Counted from the first letter of the stretch, positions 12,025-21,379 are shown. The stretch is DNA of 34,957 nt from Gracilariopsis chorda (GCA_003194525.1 NBIV01000573.1:1-34957), one strand, 5' to 3'. A program made the numbers and translations. The notes: generated from the letters alone by a model not told the origin.

Positions 12025-12402
12025 CTACCTCCGAAAAGAGGGTGACTTCCTACAAACGTCCGCTCGAACGTCCAATATGACCGCACTATTGTCATCTCGG
12101 CTACAGCGTTCGGCAGCCAGAACTCGGACCGCATCCGTGGCCGTCTGCGAATCCAATGCTAGACAAGTATGGTCATTCCTTTCTTTCATTCGTAAACAAC
12201 ATTGCGCAACTTCCTCGTCACTGAAAGCACCCCAACGTCCATCCGTACTCAACGCCACCAACTGGCCATCGTCGTTCAGAACGTAGTTGTTCATGTCCAG
12301 AGTAGGTGGCATAATCTGTTTCGGCAGATTTTCGCCAATACCACGACTCAAAGGCACATCTCGATTCATTCCACCTTCCAACACAAAGCCAGTGCAACGG
12401 GT
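12025..12402 (-). pseudogene. PP2C-type phosphatase, C-terminal half (copy A)
   Basis: An open minus-strand frame encodes the C-terminal half of a PP2C/PPM phosphatase domain. Motifs in order are VPLSRGIGEN (family SRxxGD region), LVALSTDGRWGAFSDEEVA (family DGxWD region) and AAERCSRDDNSAVILDV (family S.DN..VVV region). The aspartates of the DG and DDN motifs remain. Homology with the other copies starts abruptly at about 12402, so the metal-binding N-terminal half is absent. The family removes phosphate from Ser/Thr using Mn or Mg. The upstream break lies only ~155 bp from copy B, which points the opposite way, so a rearrangement joined two partial copies. Confidence 0.75.
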
Positions 12403-12557
12403 GCAATAGAGGATACTTTCGGACGCTTCTAATTGAAGTGAGGGGGTCTCAAAGAGGGAACAAGAAGCATACTTAAGGACGGAGCTTCTGGGTGCTGGGT
12501 CAGGAGAACGGTCATCGACCTGTGAGAAGAACCTTCATAAAGTTAATCCCAGTTTTT

Positions 12558-13137
12558 GGCGTGTTCTGTGGTCATGACAACCCTATCTGTGTCGTGTGCG
12601 ATGGACATGGGATTGGAGCAGTTCGAAATGCGCCCAATGAGCAAATTGCCGCCAATACCACTAAGAATTTCTGCCCAGTCTGGTTTTGCAAATGCCCGTT
12701 GCTCAAACTTTTGAATAACTGCACCGCATCTTGCTCTCTAAGTCTGACAACTGGACTGTGCTGGGAACTATTTTGGCTTTGATTCGTGTGTGCAATGTCA
12801 GCCGCGCTATGCAGGTGGTGCATGTGGGCCACGTCAGAGTCACGGTCATTGCAGCGAATGGTCACGCAAGCACGTTCATTACAGACCACTGTCCGCACCA
12901 CGCCGACGAAATTCAACGAATTGAAAATGGCAGTGGCTCTGTGTTGGAAGGTCGAGTGAATCGAATTCCGCCTGTGAGTCGTGCTACTGGCAAAAAATTG
13001 TTAAGAAAATTGTGCCAACTACGCCAGACGTGAACAAACAGTTTGAACGAAGATGGCCAGTTGGTGGCGTCGAGTACGGACGCACGTTGGGCTGCTTTCA
13101 GTGATGATTCATTTGTGAAATGTTGCGTGGAAAGAGG
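12558..13137 (+). pseudogene. PP2C-type phosphatase, N-terminal and middle part (copy B)
   Basis: Homology to copies C and D begins abruptly at 'gtgttctgtggtcatgac'. The DGHG motif is intact in ICVVCDGHGIGA, including the metal-binding Asp. A frameshift follows near 12672. The middle region then reads NWTVLGTILALIRV and VVHVGHVRVTVIAANG (family GSTA and ANVGDSR region), ADEIQRIENGSGSVLEGRVN, PPVSRATG and, after further frame damage, ASSTDARWAAFSDD. It stops matching near 13137, before the last catalytic Asp region. Both ends are missing, so this is a truncated pseudogene. It points away from copy A. Confidence 0.75.
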
Positions 13138-13657
13138 AGCTGTAACGTAGAGTAAGGTCTTCTGCCTATGGTTCTCCCCATTGTGGGACCCAAGGCCCTT
13201 TTGTGTATTTGACATGTCCAAAACCTCGCTAAAATGACATATTCCCAACGTAGCTACAAGGTAAGGAGCTACAAATATCCCCTACTGAGTTCTATCATTG
13301 ATCAGGAGACTTGTTGGATTAAGAAAGGGGTAAGATAATTCAAGTCAGATATCTACTGTTCAAGACACGTTCAGTGCAATTCAGTAGTTTTGTCAACCTC
13401 GAGCATTGCCCTCGTAACACACGCATATAAATGGCGAGTGGCGGGCCCAGTATGGTGAAATCCTTGCACAACATCAACGTAGCCCTTCGGCTTGTTTATT
13501 AGAGCTACCTGTAGGACAAACTATCCTGTGCTGTCTTCATTTACTTGTATTTATTCAACGAGAATGCGGTACAAAGCTACTTGATGGCAGCCTTTTCTGA
13601 ACTGTTCAAAGCTGGGCTGATTTCCTATTAGGAAGTCTCTGAACGCTTTGATACGAA
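13138..13657. other. Spacer with a TATA-like site
   Basis: No gene is visible. A tataaa at 13425-13430 lies about 230 bp before the large hairpin and the following open frame, and could be a promoter for either. Nothing else supports that. Confidence 0.35.
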
Positions 13658-13743
13658 TGCGGGATAATTTGCATCATCGCTTGGCGCTGCCCGACGGGCC
13701 TCCTCATCGGGCACCTTCAAGCCATGATGCAAATTATTCCGCA
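13658..13743 (+). ncRNA. 86-nt near-perfect hairpin (miRNA precursor-like or foldback)
   Basis: The left arm from 13658 (tgcgggataatttgcatcat...) pairs with the right arm ending at 13743. The right arm's reverse complement begins tgcggaataatttgcatcat. The stem is about 38-39 bp, with four or five non-Watson-Crick positions, some of which would be G-U in RNA, and the loop is under 12 nt. The lower 20 bp differ at one position only. This could be a small-RNA precursor, a foldback element or a regulatory hairpin. No second copy exists in the window. The fold is clear from the sequence; the function is inference. Confidence 0.5.
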
Positions 13744-14415
13744 ATGATTTCGTTTGAGCTCTGTTTGGAAGAAAAGACGCGCACTCTGAATTGGCTTATC
13801 GTTTCCGGAAGAGATGCTATATACGAGTCCATGATAGGTGAAGGCTGCGTTCTCATACTACCAGATGGCAATTAAGGTGCGAAGAGTGTTGTGGCAAGTG
13901 CACTTCAAACATTGTCATACAGATCCAGGAACACAGTCCACACATTTCTTTCAAGCAAACGGAATGTGGCTTTGAGGACAGGCCCTGGTCTTCCAGGGTC
14001 CTGTGGACATCATCAAGATTGGAAGAATACTCTGCGTCCGAAAAGAAAGGAAATCATTCTGCAGAACTTCAATTGCGACGCTTGCGGAGAAATTGAGCAA
14101 GAAATCTGCAGTATGACTCATAACATAACAGGTGCAGAGCTTGGAAACGCATGCGGGTACAGTCCATCACAAATTTTCGAGGGGTGCGAGTAGGTGCGCT
14201 TCATGTTGCAGTACGCGTGTGGAATCAAGAGTGGAGAGCGCAATGTCCTGAAGTTCCTACACAAAATCGAGTTGAGTCTTCGTTTGAGAAACAAAGGAAG
14301 AAGGGCGGAATGGCTTGCAGAGAGTTTGGATTTTCGGGGTTCCATGAGAGTAGTGCATCATCGGGCGTTGTATAGATTCAAGCCAGGGTATTGCAAGAAA
14401 GCCTGTGTTGAGTAG
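13744..14415 (+). pseudogene. Unassigned broken coding frame
   Basis: One frame is open from 13648 to 14415, about 255 codons, except for two stops: TAA at 13873 and TAG at 14191. Around twelve stops would be expected by chance. The middle contains a Cys-rich stretch, NFNCDACGEIEQEICS, and the last third is basic (KFLHKIELSLRLRNKGRRAE). I recognise no family. The hairpin at 13658-13743 overlaps the upstream end of the frame, so the true start is unclear. The best reading is a decayed gene of unknown function. Confidence 0.35.
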
Positions 14416-15870
14416 ATCCATGTTCACCAGCGTGAGATGCTGCACAGAGATTAGGGGACGCAATGGCCACCGTTATATCTTGATGAAAGTTAAGATAGCT
14501 TGAAATATTGGGCGGAGTCCAGAGAAGAAGACATGTATACATGTCTGTGTGGCTAGACAAAACCGATCCGAGTGAAGTAATCACGCAGGCACAGCTGCCA
14601 GGGCGCAGATATCAGACCAAAACCATAAGAAGGAATTGGACACCGTGCTAGCGCTACGGACTTTGATGTTGCGCTCGGATCTGGTCTGAATATACTTTTT
14701 AGCGCTTCTTCCTGGATCAAGTCTGAAGCGCTAGCACAGCGTCCAGTTATTCTTTTGATTTCGTTGTGACAGGGGCGCACCAGCAGCTGCGTCTCGGTGA
14801 GCGTTTGGCCCGATCTTGCTGATGCGCTAGTCACTAGCAACTTCCATCCATGTAACGGCGGGACCGAAATGTTTTCTGACGGCTACTGGGTCTTCGGAAT
14901 TGTGGAGCGAGTAGTTGCCATCAGGAAAATCCGGAATTTACATTCCCATAGAAACGGAGCACAGCTTCCTGACGATGCGTAGTCGTATTCCTGTAAGATA
15001 CTGACCTCCCAAGAGTTTAGAAACAGACTAGATTACAGGAGAGGTCAGTGGTCTTTTGGGAGGGTCTTACGTGGCCATGCGCTACCGATAATGTCGGGCA
15101 AGAACAGCATTGCATTCACAATACTGTGGCACTACTAAGGACGGTTGCGCAGGGCCGTGCGTCTACTGTTGGACATGCATGGTGTAAGGCGCAACGCTGT
15201 TGCAGGCAACTGCGGCTCCTTCCAGCTCGTGATAACATTTCAATCGAAAATAGTACCCTTGTAATACCATAGGTAGCATGCCGTACCAAGCGTACCAACG
15301 GTATGTACTCTAGCTTAACCATTTTGATGCAGATACTTGACTGTCGTTTGTCTCCCGACACATAACCGACATTGCAAAAAGGCAATTACAGTACAACGAC
15401 GCACAAAGAGAGACACTGTCCACCTATCTTGCATACCAATGAGGAGGAGGGGCCTTTTGGTGCTGCTGGGCGCTATATTCGGAGAGAGAACAGACGCGAC
15501 CACACGCCGGCACGGTGTTCCTTGCTGACCATTGAATTCTTAGCGCGTCGCGTGTGCGTCACGCATCAGTATCTGGACGCCGTCTCGAATGTGTTTCAAA
15601 TGACTCAGTCACAAAAAAAAGGAAAGAATGACATGTACTTTCTTGGGATCTCTTCTTAAGTTTTGGTGTCATCACTTGGTATTTCACGCAGGAACGCTCA
15701 CGAGCCGGTACCGACGGTACCTGCAAAATAATATTCACCGTTACGGTTGTGACGGAGCTCCACGTGATATAACATATCGATTAGCGAGCCCAGCGCCGCA
15801 GTCCGCGTATCAGAAGACTTTCCAATGCGCGTGCATGCGTCTTACATGTGGACACTACTAACGGTACCAA
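14416..15870. other. No assignable gene; short inverted repeats
   Basis: Only short frames with no recognisable domains occur. Besides the hairpin at 14645-14737 there is a small inverted repeat: ACTGACCTC near 15000 and GAGGTCAGT near 15042. The stretch from 15690 to 15730 contains GGTACC-type palindromes. None defines an element I can name. Confidence 0.4.
14645..14737. repeat. Imperfect inverted repeat, ~22-bp stem
   Basis: The left arm gtgctagcgctacggactttgat (14645-14667) is nearly complementary to the right arm, atcaagtctgaagcgctagcac (14716-14737), with a ~48-nt loop between them. The outer ten bases, GTGCTAGCGC, match perfectly. It may be a small foldback or a cruciform-forming site. 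No target duplication is evident. Confidence 0.5.
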
Positions 15871-16170
15871 ATGGTGCGTGCGCTGGTCGACAAAAGTTGT
15901 AAGCACGATGCGGAAGCTCATGAATGGCAACGGGTGTGGTAATTCAAAGCCAACTTCACCAAAGGCGAGCTCCCGTCACTTTCGCACAGTGAGCTCTGTC
16001 GCTCCCTGCAGAAGCTCATGCGCGGCTACGAGCGAGCCATCAAACAAACCGGCCATGTGGGCGCAATGCTATCCCTTGCCGAGCTTCTCCAAAAAAATAC
16101 CCACGGTAGCGATGTTGTGAGAACTGTAGAATGGTCCTTAAGAAAAGCAACTACAAACTGTTTTATGTAG
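15871..16170 (+). pseudogene. Possible Sel1-like repeat protein fragment
   Basis: A 99-codon frame from ATG 15871 to TAG 16168 has one in-frame TAA at 15940. The segment after the stop looks coding and ends in a pattern resembling a Sel1-like (TPR-related) repeat: AIKQTGHVGAMLSLAELLQ, a short spacer with Gly, then RTVEWSLRKA. Sel1 repeats typically read A..G...A...La.ll..g.G...d...A..W..KA and act as protein-interaction scaffolds. Only one unit is visible, so the match is suggestive. No upstream part of such a gene was found. Confidence 0.3.
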
Positions 16171-16384
16171 ATTAATGTGGAAGCATCTAGAAGCTTCTAT
16201 AGAAACCTTTCTGTAGGAGCCTTATTGCATAGAAGTAAAAGCAAGCTATGAATCTGAACACCACAGAACCAATCTGCAGTAGTATAGAATAATAGAACCC
16301 ACGTTGAACCCGACAAAAACTGTAGTCAGTCAACCGAGAAAAACGTTATCCCAAGTGCTGTTCTGTGGACAAAAATCAACATAA

Positions 16385-16760
16385 CTACTTCATTTCCTTA
16401 GCCTTAGTCCGAAGAAAGATCTTTTTTTCATGCTTGTGATAACGACGACAATCAGATCTAAATGCTTGGGATTTCAGGGATCAGCAACCCAAGCGAAGAA
16501 CCAGCGATCAATAGCACAATATTTAAAACAGGATGGGAACCAGAGGATCGGCATGAAAGTGGTCCCAAGGAAGTGAGATCCAATTCCGATTGCGCCGTAT
16601 AAGGCAGATTAGTGCGGCTTCGGCACGGAAGAATTTCCTTTGAATAGAGATTTAAGGAAGCGGCCCTCAAAATACACCATGCTGCGCACCGGCGGTGGCA
16701 GCAGTTGCGTCGCAGTTCACTCTTGGTTTCGTATATTCGCTTCTTTAGGAAAGAGATCAT
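16385..16760 (-). CDS. Unrecognised small gene, copy A
   Basis: The ATG at 16760 opens a 100-codon frame ending at 16458. The protein starts MISFLKKRIYETKSE and is basic, with a Cys/His cluster, NCCHRRCAAWC, then LPCRSR and SELDLTSLG, and a hydrophobic end (NIVLLIAGSSLGLLI). Copy A', on the plus strand at 18936, matches it in protein, in ~130 bp of upstream DNA and downstream of the stop. Downstream, both copies encode RSDxRRxHxHxKKxFL in a shifted frame, where A ends at 16385. A GT...AG interval of ~72 nt separates the two conserved parts and may be a short intron, although the simplest splice sites do not give a clean frame. I recognise no family. Confidence 0.45.
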
Positions 16761-17528
16761 GTTGAGCAATGCGTCACAAAGCACGAAGTGAGCTGGAAAT
16801 GGGGGTGTTGATCAGTGGGATAGGTATCGGAGACGGTTCAAGTTGTCCGGTTAGCTGGGGGTGAAGAATTGAGAGCTTTCCTTGTGAAACGCCGCTGCTG
16901 CCATTTCAACAGGCCATTAGGCGAAATTTTCAAATATTGACTCACCGGTCTCGCTGTTTGAAAACCATTTGGGTCTTTGAAAAGTGGGAACGTCGCCATT
17001 CCTGGGATTTAGAGGAGACGAGAAGTTTGTGTGGGTAGAAAACACAATCCACTATAGCCAAGCAGGTTACTCGTTGGATGCCGCGCTAATCGTCGCTGCA
17101 GCAAAACTTATCACACTCTCGGCAACACAAGCTAACATTCTAACACGGAGAGTCCTCCAAAGACGTGGGCACACATGAATCTCAACCAGAAGCAAGTGCT
17201 TGGTCTTCCCGCGCCTAGAAGGGAAAAAGCCCCTTCGAAAGAGAATAATCCCCTCTCTTGATCCAGAACCTGTGGTTGGGGGGAAGCAGTTACGACTGAA
17301 TCGGCCTCATCCAAGTATGACGGAGGAGGGGTGGGTCCTAAGGGAAGGACCGCGGCGGCCCTTGCGGCAGCCGTGCAGCGACGCAGTGAAGAGCTGGAAG
17401 GTGTCAGGATGAAACCGGTTCTTTTTATGCTGAGTTGATTAGGCCATAGGCCAGGCTGTCCTGAACAAGGGCAGACAGAGCTTGCCAGCTTTCACGGCGC
17501 TTCAATGGTTCGCCATGTCAACACCATA

Positions 17529-17584
17529 GCAGTGGTGTGGTAACCGCGGTACCAATGGTTCCATAACCTTTACCGCACCACTGC
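17529..17584. repeat. Hairpin inside the right arm
   Basis: The arms gcagtggtgtggtaa (17529-17543) and ttaccgcaccactgc (17570-17584) are complementary except at one position, with a 26-nt loop. The left inverted-repeat arm has only one half (ccgcagtggtgagg), so the second half was gained in the right arm or lost from the left. Confidence 0.55.
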
Positions 17585-17649
17585 GGACTGGTAGTTTTAG
17601 CTCGAATAGAATTCTATTGAGAGTAATACTGTAATAGAACATAGATTTA

Positions 17650-17732
17650 GACACGTAGAGGTGTCTTCGTTCCCAGCAGACACGTAGATGTGTCTCTGCT
17701 CCCAGCCACGTACATGTGTCTCCGCTCTCAGC
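17650..17732. repeat. Three tandem ~28-nt units with palindromic cores
   Basis: The successive units have cores acacgtagaggtgtct, acacgtagatgtgtct and cacgtacatgtgtct, each followed by a similar c/t-rich spacer ending in cagc. Each core is a near-palindrome (GACAC...GTGTC). The array lies in a segment absent from the left arm. It could be a cluster of protein-binding sites or a minisatellite. Confidence 0.6.
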
Positions 17733-18811
17733 CGATATCTGCCCTGACGGACAGTGTTACAATTTAACAAGTCGTCCGGCAGATCTCAAAGAGGGACGCG
17801 CCACGATCACGAACTTCCGCCGAACGTCTCTTACAAATACGCCACAGCAAGGATAAACGCATTTGCGCCATTTGAGCTTTGATTTTGCTTTTGTCTCTCT
17901 CGCTGCTTGCTGTGTGGAATGGGAGTCACGACTGTCACGGTGCTAAGGGAAAGTTTGCAAATTTCCTTCGTAACTTACGCCTCGTAAGCTCTGTGAAAGC
18001 CTGGACTGAGTCAGAGAAACCGATTGTTCCGTGAGTCAGATGCTCTCTCTTCCCCTTTCAAGTGGGTGCTTCTGTGCCTAACAAACAGCTATAGCAGATT
18101 CCGGGCAGATATTTCATCTATGGGTGTGCTGTTTTCTCAGTGAGCAGAGCTCGAAACCGGTTTACCGGCTGTGTTCTACATAGAAACATTTGTATGAAAG
18201 GCATAGTATGGTTGCTCAAGCATCCGCATCCGCGTGTATGCGGGATTCTAGTGAACGATCATGGTGTCAGTGCCAGACTACTGAAACACGAGAGATTTGG
18301 CCGCTGGCTACTCTTCTACTGTCAGTTAGGCAGAACTTTTTCACCTCTTCAGCGGTGAATTCGTCGCTTGCCTGTTTGTCTTGGTAAGAAAGCCAATCTT
18401 TCTGCTGTCCTATGAGCAGCGCTAGCAATATAGCTGAATCTGGGGTGCAGATATGTCAATTATTCTGCCCTCGTACTCTGCCAGAACAGAAATAGACGTA
18501 GAGTAGAGCCAATGGCATCTTTAACCTATTTAAAATAATGTACACAGTTTATATTGTCTTAGCAAATGAATGCTTAAACACTGTCTGCTTCCAAGAACCT
18601 CCTTGAATCTGTTCAATGGAATAGATTATTTGTTGCACTCGATATCGACAGAGGATGTTTCGGTTATCAGCGTTACTTTTGCTGCCAGCGTGGCAGGCTA
18701 ATGAATGACACCATTCCCACTTGTCAGCCCCCAATTGGTTTTCAATCAAGCACAGCTTGGGGATCAATAATTGATTTCCCCGTAATACGTTGTAAAGGGC
18801 ACCGGCGACAC

Positions 18812-18818
18812 TATAAAA
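18812..18818 (+). promoter_or_regulatory. TATA box of small gene A'
   Basis: The sequence tataaaa lies 124 bp upstream of the ATG at 18936. It is followed by ggaaagccctcaactcttcg and then cggacaacttgaaccg. The upstream DNA of copy A matches this closely, but its TATA position reads 'tttcacaagg'. Copy A' therefore has the better core promoter. Confidence 0.5.
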
Positions 18819-18935
18819 GGAAAGCCCTCAACTCTTCGCTGCCCAGCTGATCGGACAACTTGAACCGCCCCAGATACCTACCTCACCGACCAATACCTTT
18901 TTCAGCTACCTTCACGCCTTTTGACATTGTCCAAC

Positions 18936-19415
18936 ATGTTCTCTTTTCTGAAGAACAGAATACAAGAAATCAAGCGTGAAGTGCGGCACAACCGCTGCCA
19001 CCGCCGGTGCACCGTCAGGTACATAATGAGAGCAGTTTCTCTAAAGCTGTTTTCAAGGGATGTCCTTCCCTGTCGATGCAGGATTAGTCCACCGTCTACA
19101 GCACCATCGGAAGTGGATCTCACTTCCGTAGGATCTCTTTCATGGCGGTCCTCGGGTTCCCCTCCTGTGCTAATATTATGCTACTGATCGCTGGATGTTC
19201 TCTTTGTTGACTGATCCCTGGGATTGCGCCCATCTAGGTCTGATTTTCGTCGTTTCCATACGCATGGAAAGAAGATGTTCCTTCAGACTGATGCTAGGGA
19301 AATATGGGGCAAGTTGTTGAAGAAATATAGAAGGCAATACGGGTTTTCTAGAGTTCAGGATTCGGACCCACGATTGGAACGCGATCGAGTTTTTGAATTC
19401 CTTTCTATGCGATAA
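18936..19415 (+). CDS. Unrecognised small gene, copy A'
   Basis: The ATG at 18936 opens a frame starting MFSFLKNRIQEIKREVR, with the Cys/His cluster NRCHRRCTVRY, then VLPCRCRI and SEVDLTSVGSLSWRSSGS, ending at a stop at 19185. After ~70 nt holding two stops, the same frame encodes RSDFRRFHTHGKKMFLQ and a basic segment ending in FEFLSMR at 19415. Copy A conserves both blocks. The interval starts GTGCTA and ends CATCTAG, with a possible branch site CTGAT, so a 71-nt intron is plausible although the phase is not resolved. Many replacements between the copies are conservative (K/R, E/D, I/V, L/V, Y/F), which hints at past selection on the protein. Function is unknown. Confidence 0.45.
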
Positions 19416-21029
19416 AGCCCATCTTTCGCAGTCGACCTTCTTCTTCTTAGTTCTTCGCTTATCAACTTTCTTCATGGCTTCGGTTCACGTAGTAAAGAAA
19501 GAGCTACTTTTGTCTTTATCGCAATATTTCACGGAAAATACTCAAACATTTACAATTGAACAACTATATTTTTAATACAACGAGCTTGAACAATCGAAAC
19601 CTTTCGTCATGGGCTAACGGATCTTCCAGGAAACCGCAAAAGTAGTATAATTTGAGCTTTGCTACGTGGGTGGAGAGCTAAGAGATGTTTTGGGCCGACG
19701 GCAAGTTTTCCAAGGCCGATCTACCACAGGTATTCTCTGAAACCGAGCAATCTGTTTGTTTTCGCTGCCTTGTGAGTTTCAACGTGGCCTGGCGGTTCTT
19801 GGCATTAAATTGGGAGTTTGAAGTCCCAAAATGGCACCGAGGGCGCAGATTCTCACCTGGTCAGCTATCTTCGTTATCTTTTTAGTATCTTCGTAAAGCG
19901 ATCCACGCATTTCAATGCCACGACAACCGTTTATTGATCAGCAACTTGGTGCTGCGCTTGCAAGTCAGTCTCACAACAACCGTTCTTGATAAACTGGTGG
20001 CGGCGCTCACGCATGCAAACATCGCCGTATCTATCTATCTATCTCTTTCCCGTCCCGTCGATCTTTTGCACTCGCAACAAGGTGCTCTTTTCTATATCCG
20101 TTTTTGACCTCGCTGATCTTCTCTTCCTCCACTGATCTTGCCTTTTCCATGTTACATCGTCTGTTCCGTCCGATTCGCGTTTCATATACTTGCATAATGT
20201 GATTAGTTTCGTTGGATACGCTTATATCGCACCACTCCCAGCTCTTCTACAAATTCTTTACCTGCGCCTCAGGGAACAGTTCTCTAATATCCTCAGCCAG
20301 TTACGAGACTTTCTGTTCATAACCTAGTCAGCGACCATCATATTTATTTCTAAACTACGAAATGCCGGCCAAAGTCCAAACTGGAGAATTTCACGTGTGA
20401 CCAGCTGCTAACCGACATTTCGATGCTGCAACTCGGTGGATGGCGTATGTTAGACTGTTCGGTTCTGAAGGTATGCCATAGCCTAGCACTGAATAGTCGA
20501 GACAGCTTGAAATGGCTTAAGAACATGTGCGTGCCACTATAAACGACTAAATCTTGTCTCTGTTACTTGAATTGTAATGCCGGTGTGTCATTTTCGCTTG
20601 AAATCCAGTGCCGTTGTGTTACGTTCGAACTATGAACCGATACGTGCCCAACTGTTTGGAGTAGCAGTTTTGTTTCGAATGGCAGAACAACGATGTGATA
20701 TACATTGCGGAAGGTACTTGAAAGGATTTATGTCATGATTGATGTCAAATGCCCCTGCCGTGCGCAAATGTATTGCACAGGGGCCAAAGAAGCATATTAT
20801 TGCGTCTACCTCAAATTTCTCATTGCCGATTACGATTTCTCCGAGACGGCCACATACCGACCTCGAAGATGCTTCTCCGGCGTATTCGAGCCCCGTCCTC
20901 CTGGGCGTTGTCATCGTTGGTAATTGCGAGAACATGGCTTGAAAGATGGGAAGAGCTACGGTACATCGGGCAGGGAGCAAGGTGTGTGTGGTGACGCTTA
21001 CCGTTATCGAAAACGATGTGGCGGTTGTT
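19416..21029. other. No assignable gene; TATC microsatellite
   Basis: A (TATC)n tract lies at about 20028-20045. A 66-codon ATG frame at 19685-19885 has no recognisable domain. Minus-strand frames at 20630-20990 continue from the PP2C upstream block but show no known domain. The rest appears to be intergenic. Confidence 0.4.
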
Positions 21030-21294
21030 CGGGAAGGTGAAGATGATTCTTGCGCGGAAGAAAAACTTGTCGAGGGGTATACAGTGGGAAACGCGAGATT
21101 CGACCAGCGACGCGACAGCGGTGTGAGTGGAATTGGTGGGCGGAGGATCAGAACAAATCGTGGGGAGGAGACGTGCGACGGCGGTAGTGGGACGGCGGCC
21201 GCATTGTGCGAGGGCGATGCGCGTTTACTGCGGACGCGGTGCTCATGGAACGGAGAGACGGGCTGCGCTTTACGGCAATCGCGCCCGGCTGCGC

Positions 21295-21379
21295 CACGTG
21301 TTGGCGTTCCTTCCCACATAAGCCAATCACGGCCCGTGCTACGGTGCGCATATGAGCGGGTTTTCCACGATTCCACGTG
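21295..21379 (+). promoter_or_regulatory. Promoter-like block of PP2C copy C: CACGTG, CCAAT, CACGTG
   Basis: CACGTG at 21295-21300, CCAAT at 21323-21327 and a second CACGTG at 21374-21379 lie 140-220 bp upstream of the first PP2C ATG. The same three sites, with nearly the same spacing and in surrounding sequence that has diverged, occur upstream of PP2C copy D (31282-31364). CACGTG is a bHLH/bZIP-type site and CCAAT a NF-Y-type site in eukaryotes. Conservation between the two copies supports a regulatory role. Confidence 0.55.

Larger units (their letters stand above)
17191..18457 (-). repeat. Right arm of the ~1 kb inverted repeat
   Basis: This is the reverse complement of 2565-3565, longer by ~270 bp because of two insertions. 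One, around 17640-17860, carries tandem palindromic units. The other, around 17500-17590, contains a hairpin. The inner end is 'agtgcttggtcttcccgc' at 17191. The outer end fades near 'tgtcaat' at about 18457. The TATA core of the left arm reads cataaaaa here. The arm is flanked on both sides by divergent copies of one small gene, so it sits at the centre of a second, larger inverted duplication. Confidence 0.8.

Noticed and set aside
16190..16225. Heat-shock-element-like GAAnnTTC repeats
   Set aside because: The spacing between GAA and TTC units is not the regular 5 bp, and no gene follows in a suitable position.
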